Source: Neoakkermansia glycaniphila
GTDB taxonomy: Bacteria > Verrucomicrobiota > Verrucomicrobiia > Verrucomicrobiales > Akkermansiaceae
Direction of reading: 5' to 3'
Assembly: GCF_001683795.1 (NCBI RefSeq)
Contig: NZ_LIGX01000041.1
Span: 1 to 64,000 of the forward strand
Length of the DNA: 64,000 nucleotides
Part shown: piece after piece, positions 25,755 through 34,398 of the stretch
Numbering within the stretch: position 1 is the stretch's first letter
Layout of the letters: every line of letters starts with the position of its first letter
Notes under the pieces: model-generated
Databases searched by the model: none
What the model was told of the DNA's origin: nothing
What the model saw: the letters and a program-made list of their open reading frames with translations, nothing else
Translations under genes and position numbers: made by a program

Positions 25755-25782
25755 GCTGTCGGAATGGTTGAATGGTGAATGA

Positions 25783-25816
25783 AAGAAGCGCGGCTTTTCC
25801 GGAGAGAGCCGCGCTT
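25783..25816 (-). terminator. Terminator of the lipoprotein array
   Basis: Perfect 10-bp stem AAGCGCGGCT (25786-25795) with AGCCGCGCTT (25807-25816). Read on the minus strand the stem is followed by CTTTC. It lies between the last lipoprotein gene and the GH43 gene of the same direction. Confidence 0.75.
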
Positions 25817-25870
25817 GGTAGGAAAGCGTTCGGTTGCCGTCAGGCAGACGGAGTGCCGGATATGCCGTTG

Positions 25871-26446
25871 TCAGGGAGCTGTGGTCGGGCTCGGTGTGGA
25901 GTCCGGTGTGGCCCGTTTGTATTCGAACTGCACTTTTTGCAAGGCTCCGTCGTTGGAACTGGTGAACGTTTCCCCGGCCACGATGCCCAACCCGTTGAAG
26001 TTGATGGTGCCGGTGGTCATGCCCGGATCCCAGGTGAGCGTGGCGTTCATGCCCTGGCGCGTGGCGATGAATGTGCCGCCGCCCTGTTCCTCCATGTTCA
26101 GAACAAGGTTGGCCGTATTGGCATTGCGCCGTGGCGTGTAGATGATGGTTCCGGGGTTGACGTAATTGTCCACGGTTTCACCGCTGACGGCTGCATAGGT
26201 GACAGAGAATTCTCCGGATGTGTATTCTTCGCGGTTGTTTTGCAGCACATGCACGATGAAGGTGACGTCGACCGTGTGGCCGTTGGATGCCGTTCCTTTC
26301 AGGCGGAATTCGTCGCCGTTGTTGAGCGTCTGCCAGGCAATGGCGGTTTTGATTTCGTCTTTTGTGGAGCTGCTGTTACTGCTGCTGCTACACGCGGAGA
26401 GAGCCAGAATCGCCAAGGAGGGGATGAGCCAGTGAAGCGGTTTCAT
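25871..26446 (-). CDS. Lipoprotein of the five-gene array (member 5)
   Basis: A 191-residue lipoprotein: MKPLHWLIPSLAILALSAC, then a Ser-rich linker (SSSSNSSST). It is beta-rich and shows the array's shared strand GTIIYTPRRNANTANLVLNM. It is closest to member 1 (28653-29183): both read NNGDEFRLKGTASNGHTVDVTF / VGGDIFQISGVAENGQTVYVTI at the same place and end in a strand with QFEYKR / ARFSYTR. No known family. The Ser after the Cys suggests outer-membrane sorting. It ends in a Pro/Thr/Ser tail and is followed by the array terminator. Confidence 0.75.
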   Translation of the reverse strand: MKPLHWLIPSLAILALSACSSSSNSSSTKDEIKTAIAWQTLNNGDEFRLKGTASNGHTVDVTFIVHVLQNNREEYTSGEFSVTYAAVSGETVDNYVNPGTIIYTPRRNANTANLVLNMEEQGGGTFIATRQGMNATLTWDPGMTTGTINFNGLGIVAGETFTSSNDGALQKVQFEYKRATPDSTPSPTTAP

Positions 26447-26464
26447 GAGGATGCGGCGTAGGTG

Positions 26465-27121
26465 TTAGTTGACCTGAGGGTAGAAGCGGAAGGTGCCCTG
26501 GCTCATCATGGGAGAACCGTTGAAGGCATTGTTCACGAAGACCTGGCAGGTGTAGGTGCCCGTATAGACTGTCTGTCCGTCTGCATCTGTCGACATGCCG
26601 TTGAAGGTGAAGACGTAGCTGTAGATGAAGTTGAATCCTGCGGGAGTGGTCTGAGGCGGTGCTGTGCCCGTAGCTCCGATTCCGGTGACATACATGCCGG
26701 TAGAATCGTAGTTGATTTCCAGATAGGCGTTGGAGGCCGTAGTCCGGTAGGAGAAGTTGCGAAGCCGGTCGGCACGGTGATCCGTGTTGTACTTGCCGTA
26801 GATGTCGCCGGTGTGTTCCTGACAGGCCCAAGTGATCGTATCATTGATGGTGGCCTGCGGATCGTTGGGCATGCTGAAGTTGATGATGGCCTTGCCGTTG
26901 GCGGCGAGATGGCCGTTGCCGGCGATGTAGACGTAGGAGCTGTCTGTGCCGTAGTCGCAGTGGTAGGTGCCGGCCGTAGCGGTGGGGGCTGCGATGTTGT
27001 TGCCGGGATTGACGACGTCCGGATTGGAGGAAGAGGATCCGCCTCCACCTCCGCCTCCGCAGGATGCGAGGAGAAGGGAGAAAAGGCCGGTCAGCGTGAT
27101 GCGGTGCATGTTCATGCGCAT
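26465..27121 (-). CDS. Lipoprotein of the five-gene array (member 4)
   Basis: A 218-residue lipoprotein with LASC lipobox (residues about 18-21) followed by a seven-glycine, four-serine linker. The mature part is Tyr, Asn and Thr rich and beta-like. The shared strand is RNFSYRTTASNAYLEINYD. The end, QTVYTGTYTCQVF ... GTFRFYP, lines up with member 3 (EYYGSYTCKLT ... GTFTFTP). Start may be the first or a later Met (27115 or 27109); the signal is good in each case. It starts 25 nt after member 3 and stops 18 nt before member 5. Confidence 0.72.
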   Translation of the reverse strand: MRMNMHRITLTGLFSLLLASCGGGGGGGSSSSNPDVVNPGNNIAAPTATAGTYHCDYGTDSSYVYIAGNGHLAANGKAIINFSMPNDPQATINDTITWACQEHTGDIYGKYNTDHRADRLRNFSYRTTASNAYLEINYDSTGMYVTGIGATGTAPPQTTPAGFNFIYSYVFTFNGMSTDADGQTVYTGTYTCQVFVNNAFNGSPMMSQGTFRFYPQVN

Positions 27122-27146
27122 GATTTTTTGGCAGTGCGTGAGAGGT

Positions 27147-27983
27147 TTAGTTGGCGCCGGGGGTGAAAGTGAAGGTGCCCGAAGGGGTTGTGCTGACGGT
27201 TTGTCCGCTCATGTTCACGCCCGATGTGGAGTTGTGCCTCCAGCTGCGCATGTAGGTCAATTTGCAGGTGTAGGAGCCGTAGTATTCTCCGGCTTCATTG
27301 ACACCCTTGAACATGAGCGTGTAGGTGCGGCGAATGGTGTAGGGCGCACCGAAGATGACCCAGTGGGAGCCCCATATGCCTTGCTGGAGTTCGACCATGT
27401 AATAGCCGTTCAGCGTGTATTCGAGTTCCAGAGTTGCAGTCGAGGAACCGGGAGTATAGGCGATGCGGTTGGTCCAGTAGCCGAGATTGCCGATGGTTCC
27501 GTCGTTTTGGCCTGTTCCCGGAGGGCCGACGATGTTGCCATTATCGGGTGATTGACCGGGTTCCCATGAGTTGTCAGGCGGGCCATTGAGAAATCCCGGG
27601 AAGAGGTAGACTCCATTCTGGTCGCGGGCGGCCCGTTCATCCGTATCAGTATTCCGGTCGTGAGGAATACCGAGACGACTGTCGGGGTCGGGCGTTCCAT
27701 TCATATAGGGGATGAAGTCGCCTCCGGGCGTCGAGTTGACGATTGCGGGATTGACCTGGATCAAGGCTCCGGCATCCTGATCCAGAAATTCCTGGTCAGT
27801 GCCGAAATGAGCCGTGCCGAACAGGAACGAGCCGAATACTTCCTGAGGCGGAGAGTCGATCGGCAGGTAGGCCGATGTATTCAGGACGGTCGGGTCGGCG
27901 CTGGCATCGGAACCTCCGCATCCGCTGAATGTCAGGGATGTGGCGCAGGTGAAGCAGGCAAAGAGTGTGTGTGCGATTTTCAT
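27147..27983 (-). CDS. Lipoprotein of the five-gene array (member 3)
   Basis: A 278-residue lipoprotein, the longest of the array. MKIAHTLFACFTCATSLTFSGC gives the signal and lipobox; start at 27983 was chosen because the Met eight codons upstream would put polar residues before the signal. The first half is Asp, Gly, Pro and Asn rich and low in hydrophobics (about 70-150), possibly unstructured or calcium-binding. The second half has the shared strand NRIAYTPGSSTATLELEYT and the YYGSYTCKL and GTFTFTPG end shared with member 4. Function unknown. Confidence 0.72.
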   Translation of the reverse strand: MKIAHTLFACFTCATSLTFSGCGGSDASADPTVLNTSAYLPIDSPPQEVFGSFLFGTAHFGTDQEFLDQDAGALIQVNPAIVNSTPGGDFIPYMNGTPDPDSRLGIPHDRNTDTDERAARDQNGVYLFPGFLNGPPDNSWEPGQSPDNGNIVGPPGTGQNDGTIGNLGYWTNRIAYTPGSSTATLELEYTLNGYYMVELQQGIWGSHWVIFGAPYTIRRTYTLMFKGVNEAGEYYGSYTCKLTYMRSWRHNSTSGVNMSGQTVSTTPSGTFTFTPGAN

Positions 27984-28057
27984 GCTGGAGGAATGTTGGC
28001 GTGCCAATCCGCAATCGGCGACTAGGGGCGGTTACTGCATATGGTGCAGTACCGGCG

Positions 28058-28639
28058 TTAGTTGTTGTTATTGTTGTTGGCCGCTGCGTTCGTGTTGGAC
28101 GAGGCGCTGTTGTTCGTGGTGCACCAGAAGCGGCCGCTGTAGGATGTGACGGCGGAGGAGCCGTAGTTCAGGCGGTAGGAGCCTTGGGTGGACGTCGAGA
28201 AGTTCAGGACGTACATGGGTTGGTACTTGGTGAGGCCGTTGGGGTTTTCACCCCAGATGCCGCCCCAGAAGTCTTCTTGAGCCGCATCCACCGCGTAGAT
28301 GATGATGGTGGATTGGTTGTTGGAGTCGCGCGAGTATTCGAAAGTAGCGAAGCCGTGGGCGACATTGTTGAGGTCGGTGACCTGTCCGTAGCACATGTTG
28401 CGGCCGAGGTCGGGGATGACGCCGCTGGAGCCGCTGGTCGTGCCGGTGAGGATGAAGCCGCCGGAGCCATAGACGCCGTTGGTGCCGAGAGCGGCTTCAA
28501 TGGCGATGGAGACATAGCCGTTTTTGACGGCCGAGACGGAAGGTGCAACGGAGCTTCCTCCGTCGGAGCCGCCTCCGCATTGTGTCAGGACGATGCAGGC
28601 GAGAGTGGCCGTAGCGATGGTGCAGATTTGCTTGAACAT
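28058..28639 (-). CDS. Lipoprotein of the five-gene array (member 2)
   Basis: A 193-residue lipoprotein: MFKQICTIATATLACIVLTQC with a GGGSDGGSS linker. The mature part carries FATFEYSRDSNNQSTIIIYA, matching the shared strand, and a later YVLNFSTSTQGSYRLNYGSS and YSGRFWC. It ends in a poly-Asn/Ala/Ser tail. Its length and end differ from members 3 and 4, but the strand pattern supports a common ancestor. It lies 74 nt before member 3 and 13 nt after member 1. Confidence 0.7.
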   Translation of the reverse strand: MFKQICTIATATLACIVLTQCGGGSDGGSSVAPSVSAVKNGYVSIAIEAALGTNGVYGSGGFILTGTTSGSSGVIPDLGRNMCYGQVTDLNNVAHGFATFEYSRDSNNQSTIIIYAVDAAQEDFWGGIWGENPNGLTKYQPMYVLNFSTSTQGSYRLNYGSSAVTSYSGRFWCTTNNSASSNTNAAANNNNNN

Positions 28640-28652
28640 GGTCGGAGGTTTT

Positions 28653-29183
28653 TTAGAAGGTGTTCGTGGAGGAGATGCGCGTATAGCTGAAGCGAGCGGT
28701 GCGGTTGCTGAAGGGCTGGGATTCCAGGATGCCGCCTTCGCCGAAGATCATGTAGCCCGTGGTTTTGGTTTCCCAGACGATGGTGGCCTTGGTGGAGCTG
28801 GAGTCCGTGCCGTTGAGGCCGGTGCGGATGACGGGGGTGTCGGTGCCCGCGATGCCGAGGGCCATCTGAGCCTTGTTGGTGCCGAAGATGGGGGTGTAGC
28901 TGAATTGGCCCGTGCCGGATTGCGTGGCGGGCGTGTCGACGCGGAATGTGCCGTAGGTTTCGGTGTTGGGGCCGTCGCCATTGGGCTGCATGGTGATGGT
29001 GACGTAGACGGTCTGTCCGTTTTCAGCAACGCCGGAGATTTGGAAGATGTCGCCTCCGACGAGGTTCGTCCATGCTACGTTGAGCTCTTCCTTGTTTTTG
29101 TTGTTGCCGCTGTCGTCGCTGCTGCTGCAACCAACGAAGCAGAATGCGGCGAGGAGGGAGAGTAATGAGAAGCTGATTTTCAT
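28653..29183 (-). CDS. Lipoprotein of the five-gene array (member 1)
   Basis: A 176-residue lipoprotein heading the array: MKISFSLLSLLAAFCFVGC then SSSDDSGNNKNK. The shared strand reads GQFSYTPIFGTNKAQMALGI. Close relative of member 5: AWTNLVGGDIFQISGVAENGQTVYVTI matches its AWQTLNNGDEFRLKGTASNGHTVDVTF. No enzyme motif. A promoter lies 46 nt upstream. Outer-membrane surface display is likely from the residues after Cys, but not shown. Confidence 0.75.
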   Translation of the reverse strand: MKISFSLLSLLAAFCFVGCSSSDDSGNNKNKEELNVAWTNLVGGDIFQISGVAENGQTVYVTITMQPNGDGPNTETYGTFRVDTPATQSGTGQFSYTPIFGTNKAQMALGIAGTDTPVIRTGLNGTDSSSTKATIVWETKTTGYMIFGEGGILESQPFSNRTARFSYTRISSTNTF

Positions 29184-29228
29184 ATGCTGAGACTGTACAG
29201 TAAAAAGTTCGTAACGAAACTCGGAACG

Positions 29229-29256
29229 ATTCTATCCTGTCGGGAGGTGAAGTCAA
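29229..29256 (-). promoter_or_regulatory. Promoter of the lipoprotein array
   Basis: On the minus strand TTGACT (29251-29256), 16-nt spacer, TAGAAT (29229-29234). Transcript start near 29222 gives a leader of about 40 nt before the ATG at 29183. Confidence 0.6.
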
Positions 29257-29280
29257 GGAAATTTTTCAAGGGGTTTCCGG

Positions 29281-29315
29281 AAAAAACGGGAGCCCGCTCT
29301 CCGAAGGGAGGGCGG
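29281..29315 (-). terminator. Possible terminator of the NagX-like gene
   Basis: Hairpin CCGCTCTCC (29294-29302) with GGAGGGCGG (29307-29315), one G-U pair; on the minus strand it is followed nine bases later by six T. Imperfect. Confidence 0.4.
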
Positions 29316-29365
29316 TTGGCTGGGGCGGGATGTTTTTTCGTGCGCGGAGCGTTGGTTTCCAGTAT

Positions 29366-30478
29366 CTATACTTTGATGAATGTCTTTTTGCGATACAGGA
29401 AGTAAAGGACGCTCCAGATGAGGGCGTAGTTGCCGAGCTGGAAGATGAAGGCGCCATAGTCTCCGCTTTGGCGGGCGAGGCCGCCGAAGAGGGCCCGGGA
29501 GATGTTGTGTTCGGGAGAGCATTGCGGGGTTTCGATCCACATGTACGCGAAGATGGCGTTGCTGCCGACGACGATGAAGGGGAAGGCGAGCCATGTGAGC
29601 CGGGCGATGTCCAGAATGAGGTAGAAGAGGGCCAGCAGGAGGTAGCTCCAGCCGGCCGCCCAGAGGACCATGGAGGTGGTGAAGATGTGTTTGATGATGG
29701 GGGTGTCGTAGCTGAGGGCCCAGCCGGAAAGGAGGAGGGCTCCACCGATGCCGAGCAGCCATGCGAGTTTTTTGACGGGGAGGCAGGGCGTTTTGAGGAG
29801 GTAGCCGCTGAGGGCTCCGAGCATGGCGGTGGCTCCGAAGGAGAGGTTGGTGAGGATCCAGCTGTAGTTGGTGCCGTCCTGCCAGCTGCCTTGAAGGTAT
29901 TTGTCGATGTGGAGGGCGAGGTTGTCGTGCGGGAGGAAGAGTCCGGCCTGCGAGTCGCCGTAGGGCATGAAGCGCATGAGCGCCCAGTATGAGGCGAGGA
30001 GGAGGAGTGCGGTGACGATTTGGCCGCGCAGGCGGAGGTGAAGTACGCAGAGGGATGCGATGAGATATCCGCCGGCGATGGCCTGGAGGGTGTTGCAGAA
30101 GAGGGCCATGTTTTTCGGCTCGAAGCCGAGGAGTCTTCCCTGGACGACCATGCCGAGCAGGAAGAGGATGGCAACGCGCCGGAAGATGCGGAGGTAGGCT
30201 TTGCTTCTCATGCCCGGCGCGGAATATTTGCCCATGGAGAAGGGGACGGCGGCGCCGACGATGAAGATGAAGAGGGGCATGACGAGGTCCCATGCGGCGA
30301 AGCCTTCCCATTCGACATGGGTGGCATGGTAGCGGATCCATTCGGGCATCGGTTCGTAGATGAGGCCGAGTGCGGCGAGGACGAGGGCGAGGCCTCCCGT
30401 GAGGAAGAACATGTCGAAGCCGCGGAGGGCGTCGATGGCGAGGATGCGTGCCGGAGGCTGGGGCGATGATGTGTCCAT
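29366..30478 (-). CDS. NagX/DUF5009-like acyltransferase-type membrane protein
   Basis: A 370-residue membrane protein with about ten helices. The opening RILAIDALRGFDMFFLTGG and WDLVMPLFIFIVGAAVPFS match the family of heparan-alpha-glucosaminide N-acetyltransferase-like proteins (DUF5009/NagX). Members acetylate amino sugars across the membrane in some organisms, but activity here is not shown. The Met at 30478 is the family start; a longer frame upstream adds a polar segment. It is in line with, but separated by a terminator from, the SNF2 gene. Confidence 0.82.
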   Translation of the reverse strand: MDTSSPQPPARILAIDALRGFDMFFLTGGLALVLAALGLIYEPMPEWIRYHATHVEWEGFAAWDLVMPLFIFIVGAAVPFSMGKYSAPGMRSKAYLRIFRRVAILFLLGMVVQGRLLGFEPKNMALFCNTLQAIAGGYLIASLCVLHLRLRGQIVTALLLLASYWALMRFMPYGDSQAGLFLPHDNLALHIDKYLQGSWQDGTNYSWILTNLSFGATAMLGALSGYLLKTPCLPVKKLAWLLGIGGALLLSGWALSYDTPIIKHIFTTSMVLWAAGWSYLLLALFYLILDIARLTWLAFPFIVVGSNAIFAYMWIETPQCSPEHNISRALFGGLARQSGDYGAFIFQLGNYALIWSVLYFLYRKKTFIKV

Positions 30479-30516
30479 GATGCGGAGAGTGAAGTGCGAC
30501 GTGTGTATATACGCAA

Positions 30517-30551
30517 AAGCGCATGGCAATCTTGCAGGCTGCCATGCGCTT
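30517..30551 (-). terminator. Terminator of the SNF2 helicase gene
   Basis: 12-bp perfect stem AAGCGCATGGCA (30517-30528) with TGCCATGCGCTT (30540-30551), 11-nt loop. On the minus strand it runs into TTTTG. Confidence 0.8.
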
Positions 30552-30579
30552 GTTGAAACCGGGTGCCCGGTGGGGTGTG

Positions 30580-33500
30580 TCAGTTTTCGTCGTCGTCTCC
30601 GTGGGAGAGGATGAACTGGAGGTCGTTCAGGTCGAGGCTGGAGGCGAAGCCTTCGTCTCCGAGTACGTTGCTGACGAGCTGGTTCTTCTGGTGTTGCAGG
30701 ACGCGGATTTTCTCTTCGACGGAGTCGCGGGTGAGCAGGCGGTAGGCGATGACCTTGTTTTTCTGGCCGATGCGGTGCGTTCGGTCAATGGCCTGGCTTT
30801 CAACGGCAGGGTTCCACCACGGATCATACAGGATGACGTAGGAGGCGGAGGTGAGGTTGAGGCCCGCGCCGCCCGCTTTGAGCGAGAGGAGGAAGACGGA
30901 TGGGTCTTTGGTGGTCTGGAAGCGTTCGATTTCGCTCTTTCGGTCTTTGGTCTGGCCGGTGAGGTAGTTGAACGGGCGGGATTCGCTTTCGAGCCGTGCC
31001 TTGATGATTTCGAGCATGGAGACGAATTGTGAGAAGACGAGTACTTTGTGGCCTTCGTCCCGAAGCTGGTCGAGGAGGTAGAAGAGGGCGTTGAGTTTGG
31101 CGCTTTCTTCCTTGGCGTATTTGGCGTCCACGAGGCCGGGGTGACAGCATATCTGGCGGAGGCGCATGAGGCCCTGCAGGATGGCGAAGCTGTTTTTCTT
31201 GACGGATTCGTCGGAGTCGACGCCGAGGAGGGCTTTCTGGATGCGGCGCAGTTCGGCTTTGTAGAGCTGCTGCTGGATGCCTTCCATTTTGGCGTATACT
31301 TCTTCTTCGGTACGCGGCGGGAGGTCTTTGGCTACCTGGCTCTTGGTGCGGCGAAGCAGGAAGGGCTTGAGGCGGGCTGCAAGGCGGTTCTGGCTCTGGG
31401 CGTCTTTCCGTTTGTCGAAGCGTTTTTTGAAGTAGGCACGCGATCCGAGGACGCCGGGCATGGAGAAGGCCATGAGCGACCACATGTCGAGGAGGCGGTT
31501 TTCAATGGGCGTGCCGGAGAGGACGAGGCGGTTGGAGGCGGAGATGTCGCGCGCTGCCTTGGCTGCCTTGGAGTCCGGGTTTTTGATCTGCTGGCCTTCG
31601 TCGAGGATGACGGTGAGCCATTTGATGGAGTTGAGCTGGTCGCCGCAGACGCGGAGCTGGGCGTAGTTGACGATGACCATGTCGAAGTTTTCGATGATGG
31701 TTTCGGCAACGGCCTGGTCTTTGTTGCGGATGACGAGGGCGCGGATGTTCGGAGCGAATTTCTGCGTTTCACCGGCCCAGACGTCGAGCACGGATTTCGG
31801 GCAGACGATGAGGACTGGCGGTGTTTGGACTTTTTTACGCCCTTTCTGGTTGTTGCGTACGTATTCTTCGCGCAGCCAGAGGATGTAGGTGATGGACTGG
31901 ATGGTTTTGCCCAAGCCCATGTCGTCCGCGAGGATGCCGCCGAAGCCGTTGACGGCCAGGTAGGCGAGGAAGTGGAAGCCTTCGATCTGGTAGGGGCGCA
32001 GGGTGGCCTGAAGGTCGGTGGGGACGTCGGGTTTGACGTCGATTTTGATTTCGGCGGTGCGTTCCTTGATGCGTTTCCACGCTTTGGGGTCGAATACTTC
32101 TGCAGCGCGCGGGTCGGCGAGCTGCAGGGCGTGCATGCGGTGCGTTTCTCCGGAGAGGTCGAAGGGGTCGAGGCCGAGGCGTGTGACGGCGTCGCGTTGG
32201 TCGTCGTCGAGTTTGATTTCGAGGCGCATCCAGCGGCCGTCTTCCATGCGGACGTAGCCGCCGCGTGCGGAGACGAGGGAGCGGATCTGTTCTTTGCTGA
32301 GTTTGACGCCTTCGACGTCGATGACGACGCGGAGGTCGAACCAGTCGATTTCCTGGTTGACGACTTCGAAGCGGATGGCCGCGGCGATGGGGTCGGCCAG
32401 CAGGGATTGGAGGCCTTCGTCCATTTCGACTTTGATGCTTTCGGGGATGGCTTTGGCCCAATCGGCGAATTTTTCGGGGAACTGCTTGGTGATGCGGGAT
32501 TTGAAGGCGTCCACCTGCGAGTCGAAGGTGAAGTTCATTTCCTCAAGCAGGTCGGGGATGGGATAAAGGTTGTCGCGAATGAAGCGAAGCAGGACGCGGT
32601 TGCGGACGGAGGCCTGATGGGTGATTTCCCAGCCGTCTTTGCCGAGGCGTTCGGTGCGGCGTCCGGGTTCGTCCTGCGCGGTGACTTCGAGGAGGACGTG
32701 TTCGGTGTCCGCTGCGGTGAGGCCGCGGACGATTTTCATGGCGAAGGTGGGTTTCAGCTCGATGTCTTCGACGCGTTCTTCCATGCTGGGGGGCAGGGAT
32801 GCGCCGATTTTACGCAGGAATTCGACGCCGTCGAGGCTGTCGATGACGCTTTTCGGGATGGAGTAGCGCGGTTCGACTTCGGTGCATTCCAGCCAGCGGG
32901 GCGGGCCGGGGAAGACGGTTTCGTCGGACTGGTAGAGTTCGACCTGTCCGGGGAGCTGGCGTACGGAATGCGAGACGTGGACGCCGGCGGAGGTGACGAG
33001 CTGGAGGCCGAAGCAGTCCGGTTCGATGGGGTCGTCGATGCAGATCCAGCGAAGCGGGTCGGATACGACTTTGAAGTAGCATTCGTCGAGGTTGACGAGG
33101 TAGCCTTTGAGGGAGGGCTGGTGGAAGAGCCTGTTCATCAGAGAGCAGGCGGATTCCAGATCGAGGTCGAGAGCGACTGTGCCTTCCTTTTCGGCATATT
33201 CCGCCAGGAGGAGGAGGAGGAGTTCGCTCTGCGGGTCCATTTTCAGGGCGCCGCGGCGGTATTCTTCCACGAGGCCGTCAAGGAGGGACTTGTCGCGAAT
33301 GGGTATCCATTCTTCCTTGATGTTGTTGCGGTAATCGAAGTGTGCCTCGTTGATGGTGGAGACGAGGCGCATGTGGATGGGACGGCGCGGCGGCTGCGGC
33401 GGACGTTCGTTGATGGACTGGATGCGGTCGTACCATGTGCCGACTTCCTTTTCGCGCTCCCATGCGCGGATCTGGTTCTGCACTTTTTCGAGGTTGGTGA

Positions 33501-34098
33501 CGACTTCCATGAATTCCGGGATGGGCAGGCGCCTTTTGTTGAAGGCGTAAGCGATGTAGTTCCAGAATTCGAGGATGTTTTTGGGCGGGACGGACCAGAG
33601 GTCGAGTGGGTCGTAGGAGACGATTTCCCAGCGCGGGTTGAGGCGCACGAGGTCGTGGTCGTGGATTTCCTGCTCGATGGCGAAGCGGCGGTAGCGCTTT
33701 TCAAGTTTGGTGACGAAGTCGGCTTCGCGGTCGTCGAGTTCGCGGCCGAGTTTTTCTTCAAGGATGTCGATGAGGGGCGTTTCGTCGAGTTCGTTCGGCG
33801 ATTCGGGCATGCTGGTGCCGCGGTACATGCGTTCCATCATGGTGGCGTACATGCAGGCGTCGGCGAGGTCGGCATCTTCGGCGTTGCAGGAGCCGAACCA
33901 GCGGTTTCCCTGGAGGCGGAGGCTGGTGCGGAATGTTCCTTCCCTGCATTCGACTCGGCCTTGTATGAAGAGGTGGTTGCCGAAGATTTGGGTGACTGCT
34001 CCGTCTTTCTGCAGTTTCTCGCCGAGGTTGCGCACATCCTCCGAAAAGGAGTTGAGAAAATTGAGCGTCGCGCGGTCCGGATTGAGAGACATGTTCAT
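30580..34098 (-). CDS. SNF2-family ATPase/helicase
   Basis: A 1172-residue SWI2/SNF2 ATPase, a DNA translocase of the Rad54/HepA superfamily. The C-terminal half holds the motor: Walker A DDMGLGKTIQS (near 725), motif II DEGQQIKNP (near 833, DEGQ for the usual DEAQ), SGTPIENRLLDMWSLMAF, then the second lobe with VLVFSQFVSMLEI, FLLSLKAGGAGLNLT and DPWWNPAVESQAIDRTHRIGQ. The first 650 residues have no domain I can name with confidence; they have GNRWFGSCNAEDADLADACMYATMMERMY early, which may be a SWIM-like or DNA-binding part without Cys/His. Two start Mets (34098, 34092) are possible. No modification or nuclease genes flank it. Confidence 0.88.
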   Translation of the reverse strand: MNMSLNPDRATLNFLNSFSEDVRNLGEKLQKDGAVTQIFGNHLFIQGRVECREGTFRTSLRLQGNRWFGSCNAEDADLADACMYATMMERMYRGTSMPESPNELDETPLIDILEEKLGRELDDREADFVTKLEKRYRRFAIEQEIHDHDLVRLNPRWEIVSYDPLDLWSVPPKNILEFWNYIAYAFNKRRLPIPEFMEVVTNLEKVQNQIRAWEREKEVGTWYDRIQSINERPPQPPRRPIHMRLVSTINEAHFDYRNNIKEEWIPIRDKSLLDGLVEEYRRGALKMDPQSELLLLLLAEYAEKEGTVALDLDLESACSLMNRLFHQPSLKGYLVNLDECYFKVVSDPLRWICIDDPIEPDCFGLQLVTSAGVHVSHSVRQLPGQVELYQSDETVFPGPPRWLECTEVEPRYSIPKSVIDSLDGVEFLRKIGASLPPSMEERVEDIELKPTFAMKIVRGLTAADTEHVLLEVTAQDEPGRRTERLGKDGWEITHQASVRNRVLLRFIRDNLYPIPDLLEEMNFTFDSQVDAFKSRITKQFPEKFADWAKAIPESIKVEMDEGLQSLLADPIAAAIRFEVVNQEIDWFDLRVVIDVEGVKLSKEQIRSLVSARGGYVRMEDGRWMRLEIKLDDDQRDAVTRLGLDPFDLSGETHRMHALQLADPRAAEVFDPKAWKRIKERTAEIKIDVKPDVPTDLQATLRPYQIEGFHFLAYLAVNGFGGILADDMGLGKTIQSITYILWLREEYVRNNQKGRKKVQTPPVLIVCPKSVLDVWAGETQKFAPNIRALVIRNKDQAVAETIIENFDMVIVNYAQLRVCGDQLNSIKWLTVILDEGQQIKNPDSKAAKAARDISASNRLVLSGTPIENRLLDMWSLMAFSMPGVLGSRAYFKKRFDKRKDAQSQNRLAARLKPFLLRRTKSQVAKDLPPRTEEEVYAKMEGIQQQLYKAELRRIQKALLGVDSDESVKKNSFAILQGLMRLRQICCHPGLVDAKYAKEESAKLNALFYLLDQLRDEGHKVLVFSQFVSMLEIIKARLESESRPFNYLTGQTKDRKSEIERFQTTKDPSVFLLSLKAGGAGLNLTSASYVILYDPWWNPAVESQAIDRTHRIGQKNKVIAYRLLTRDSVEEKIRVLQHQKNQLVSNVLGDEGFASSLDLNDLQFILSHGDDDEN

Positions 34099-34356
34099 AC
34101 CTGATAATTATTCTATTGCTGTCGGAAAGTCATCGTGGCGGAGCAAAGTTATAAAGCACTCAGTTTGCCCTGCACCTGTAAGACTTTCTCATATTTATAC
34201 GAGTGTTTCAAGATTTCTCTTACGTGTTGACGATATTATTGTGTCCTCATGCCGTGTTCGGCAGATGTATTATGTCGTTTGTTTCTATTTTATTTTCAAA
34301 TGTTTTACCTTGTTTTTTGAGAATGTTTCCCGTTTTGTAGCTGCCGGGGCTTGTGC
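34099..34356. other. AT-rich gene-free stretch
   Basis: Between the divergent SNF2 and Lrp-type genes. It is AT-rich compared with its neighbours and holds no reading frame with family character. It presumably carries the SNF2 promoter, but no clear -35/-10 pair was found. Confidence 0.5.
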
Positions 34357-34390
34357 TTGACGCATCGCGCCTTATGTGTCACGATACACA
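34357..34390 (+). promoter_or_regulatory. Promoter and palindromic operator of the Lrp/AsnC-type gene
   Basis: TTGACG (34357-34362) with a weak -10 CACGAT (34380-34385, 17-nt spacer). The -10 is the centre of TGTGT-CACGAT-ACACA (34375-34390), an inverted repeat typical in shape of Lrp/AsnC sites. This suggests the regulator controls itself. Confidence 0.45.
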
Positions 34391-34398
34391 GGTAACGT

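Noticed and set aside
30580..34098. SNF2 helicase as part of an anti-phage system
   Set aside because: No methylase, nuclease, DrmB or PLD gene is near; the flanks are a NagX-like gene and an Lrp-type regulator.
31048..34104. A 1018-codon open frame on the plus strand
   Set aside because: It is exactly antisense to the SNF2 gene, with a Glu/Phe/Val/Asp/Gly-dominated composition typical of mirrored high-GC codons, and matches no family.
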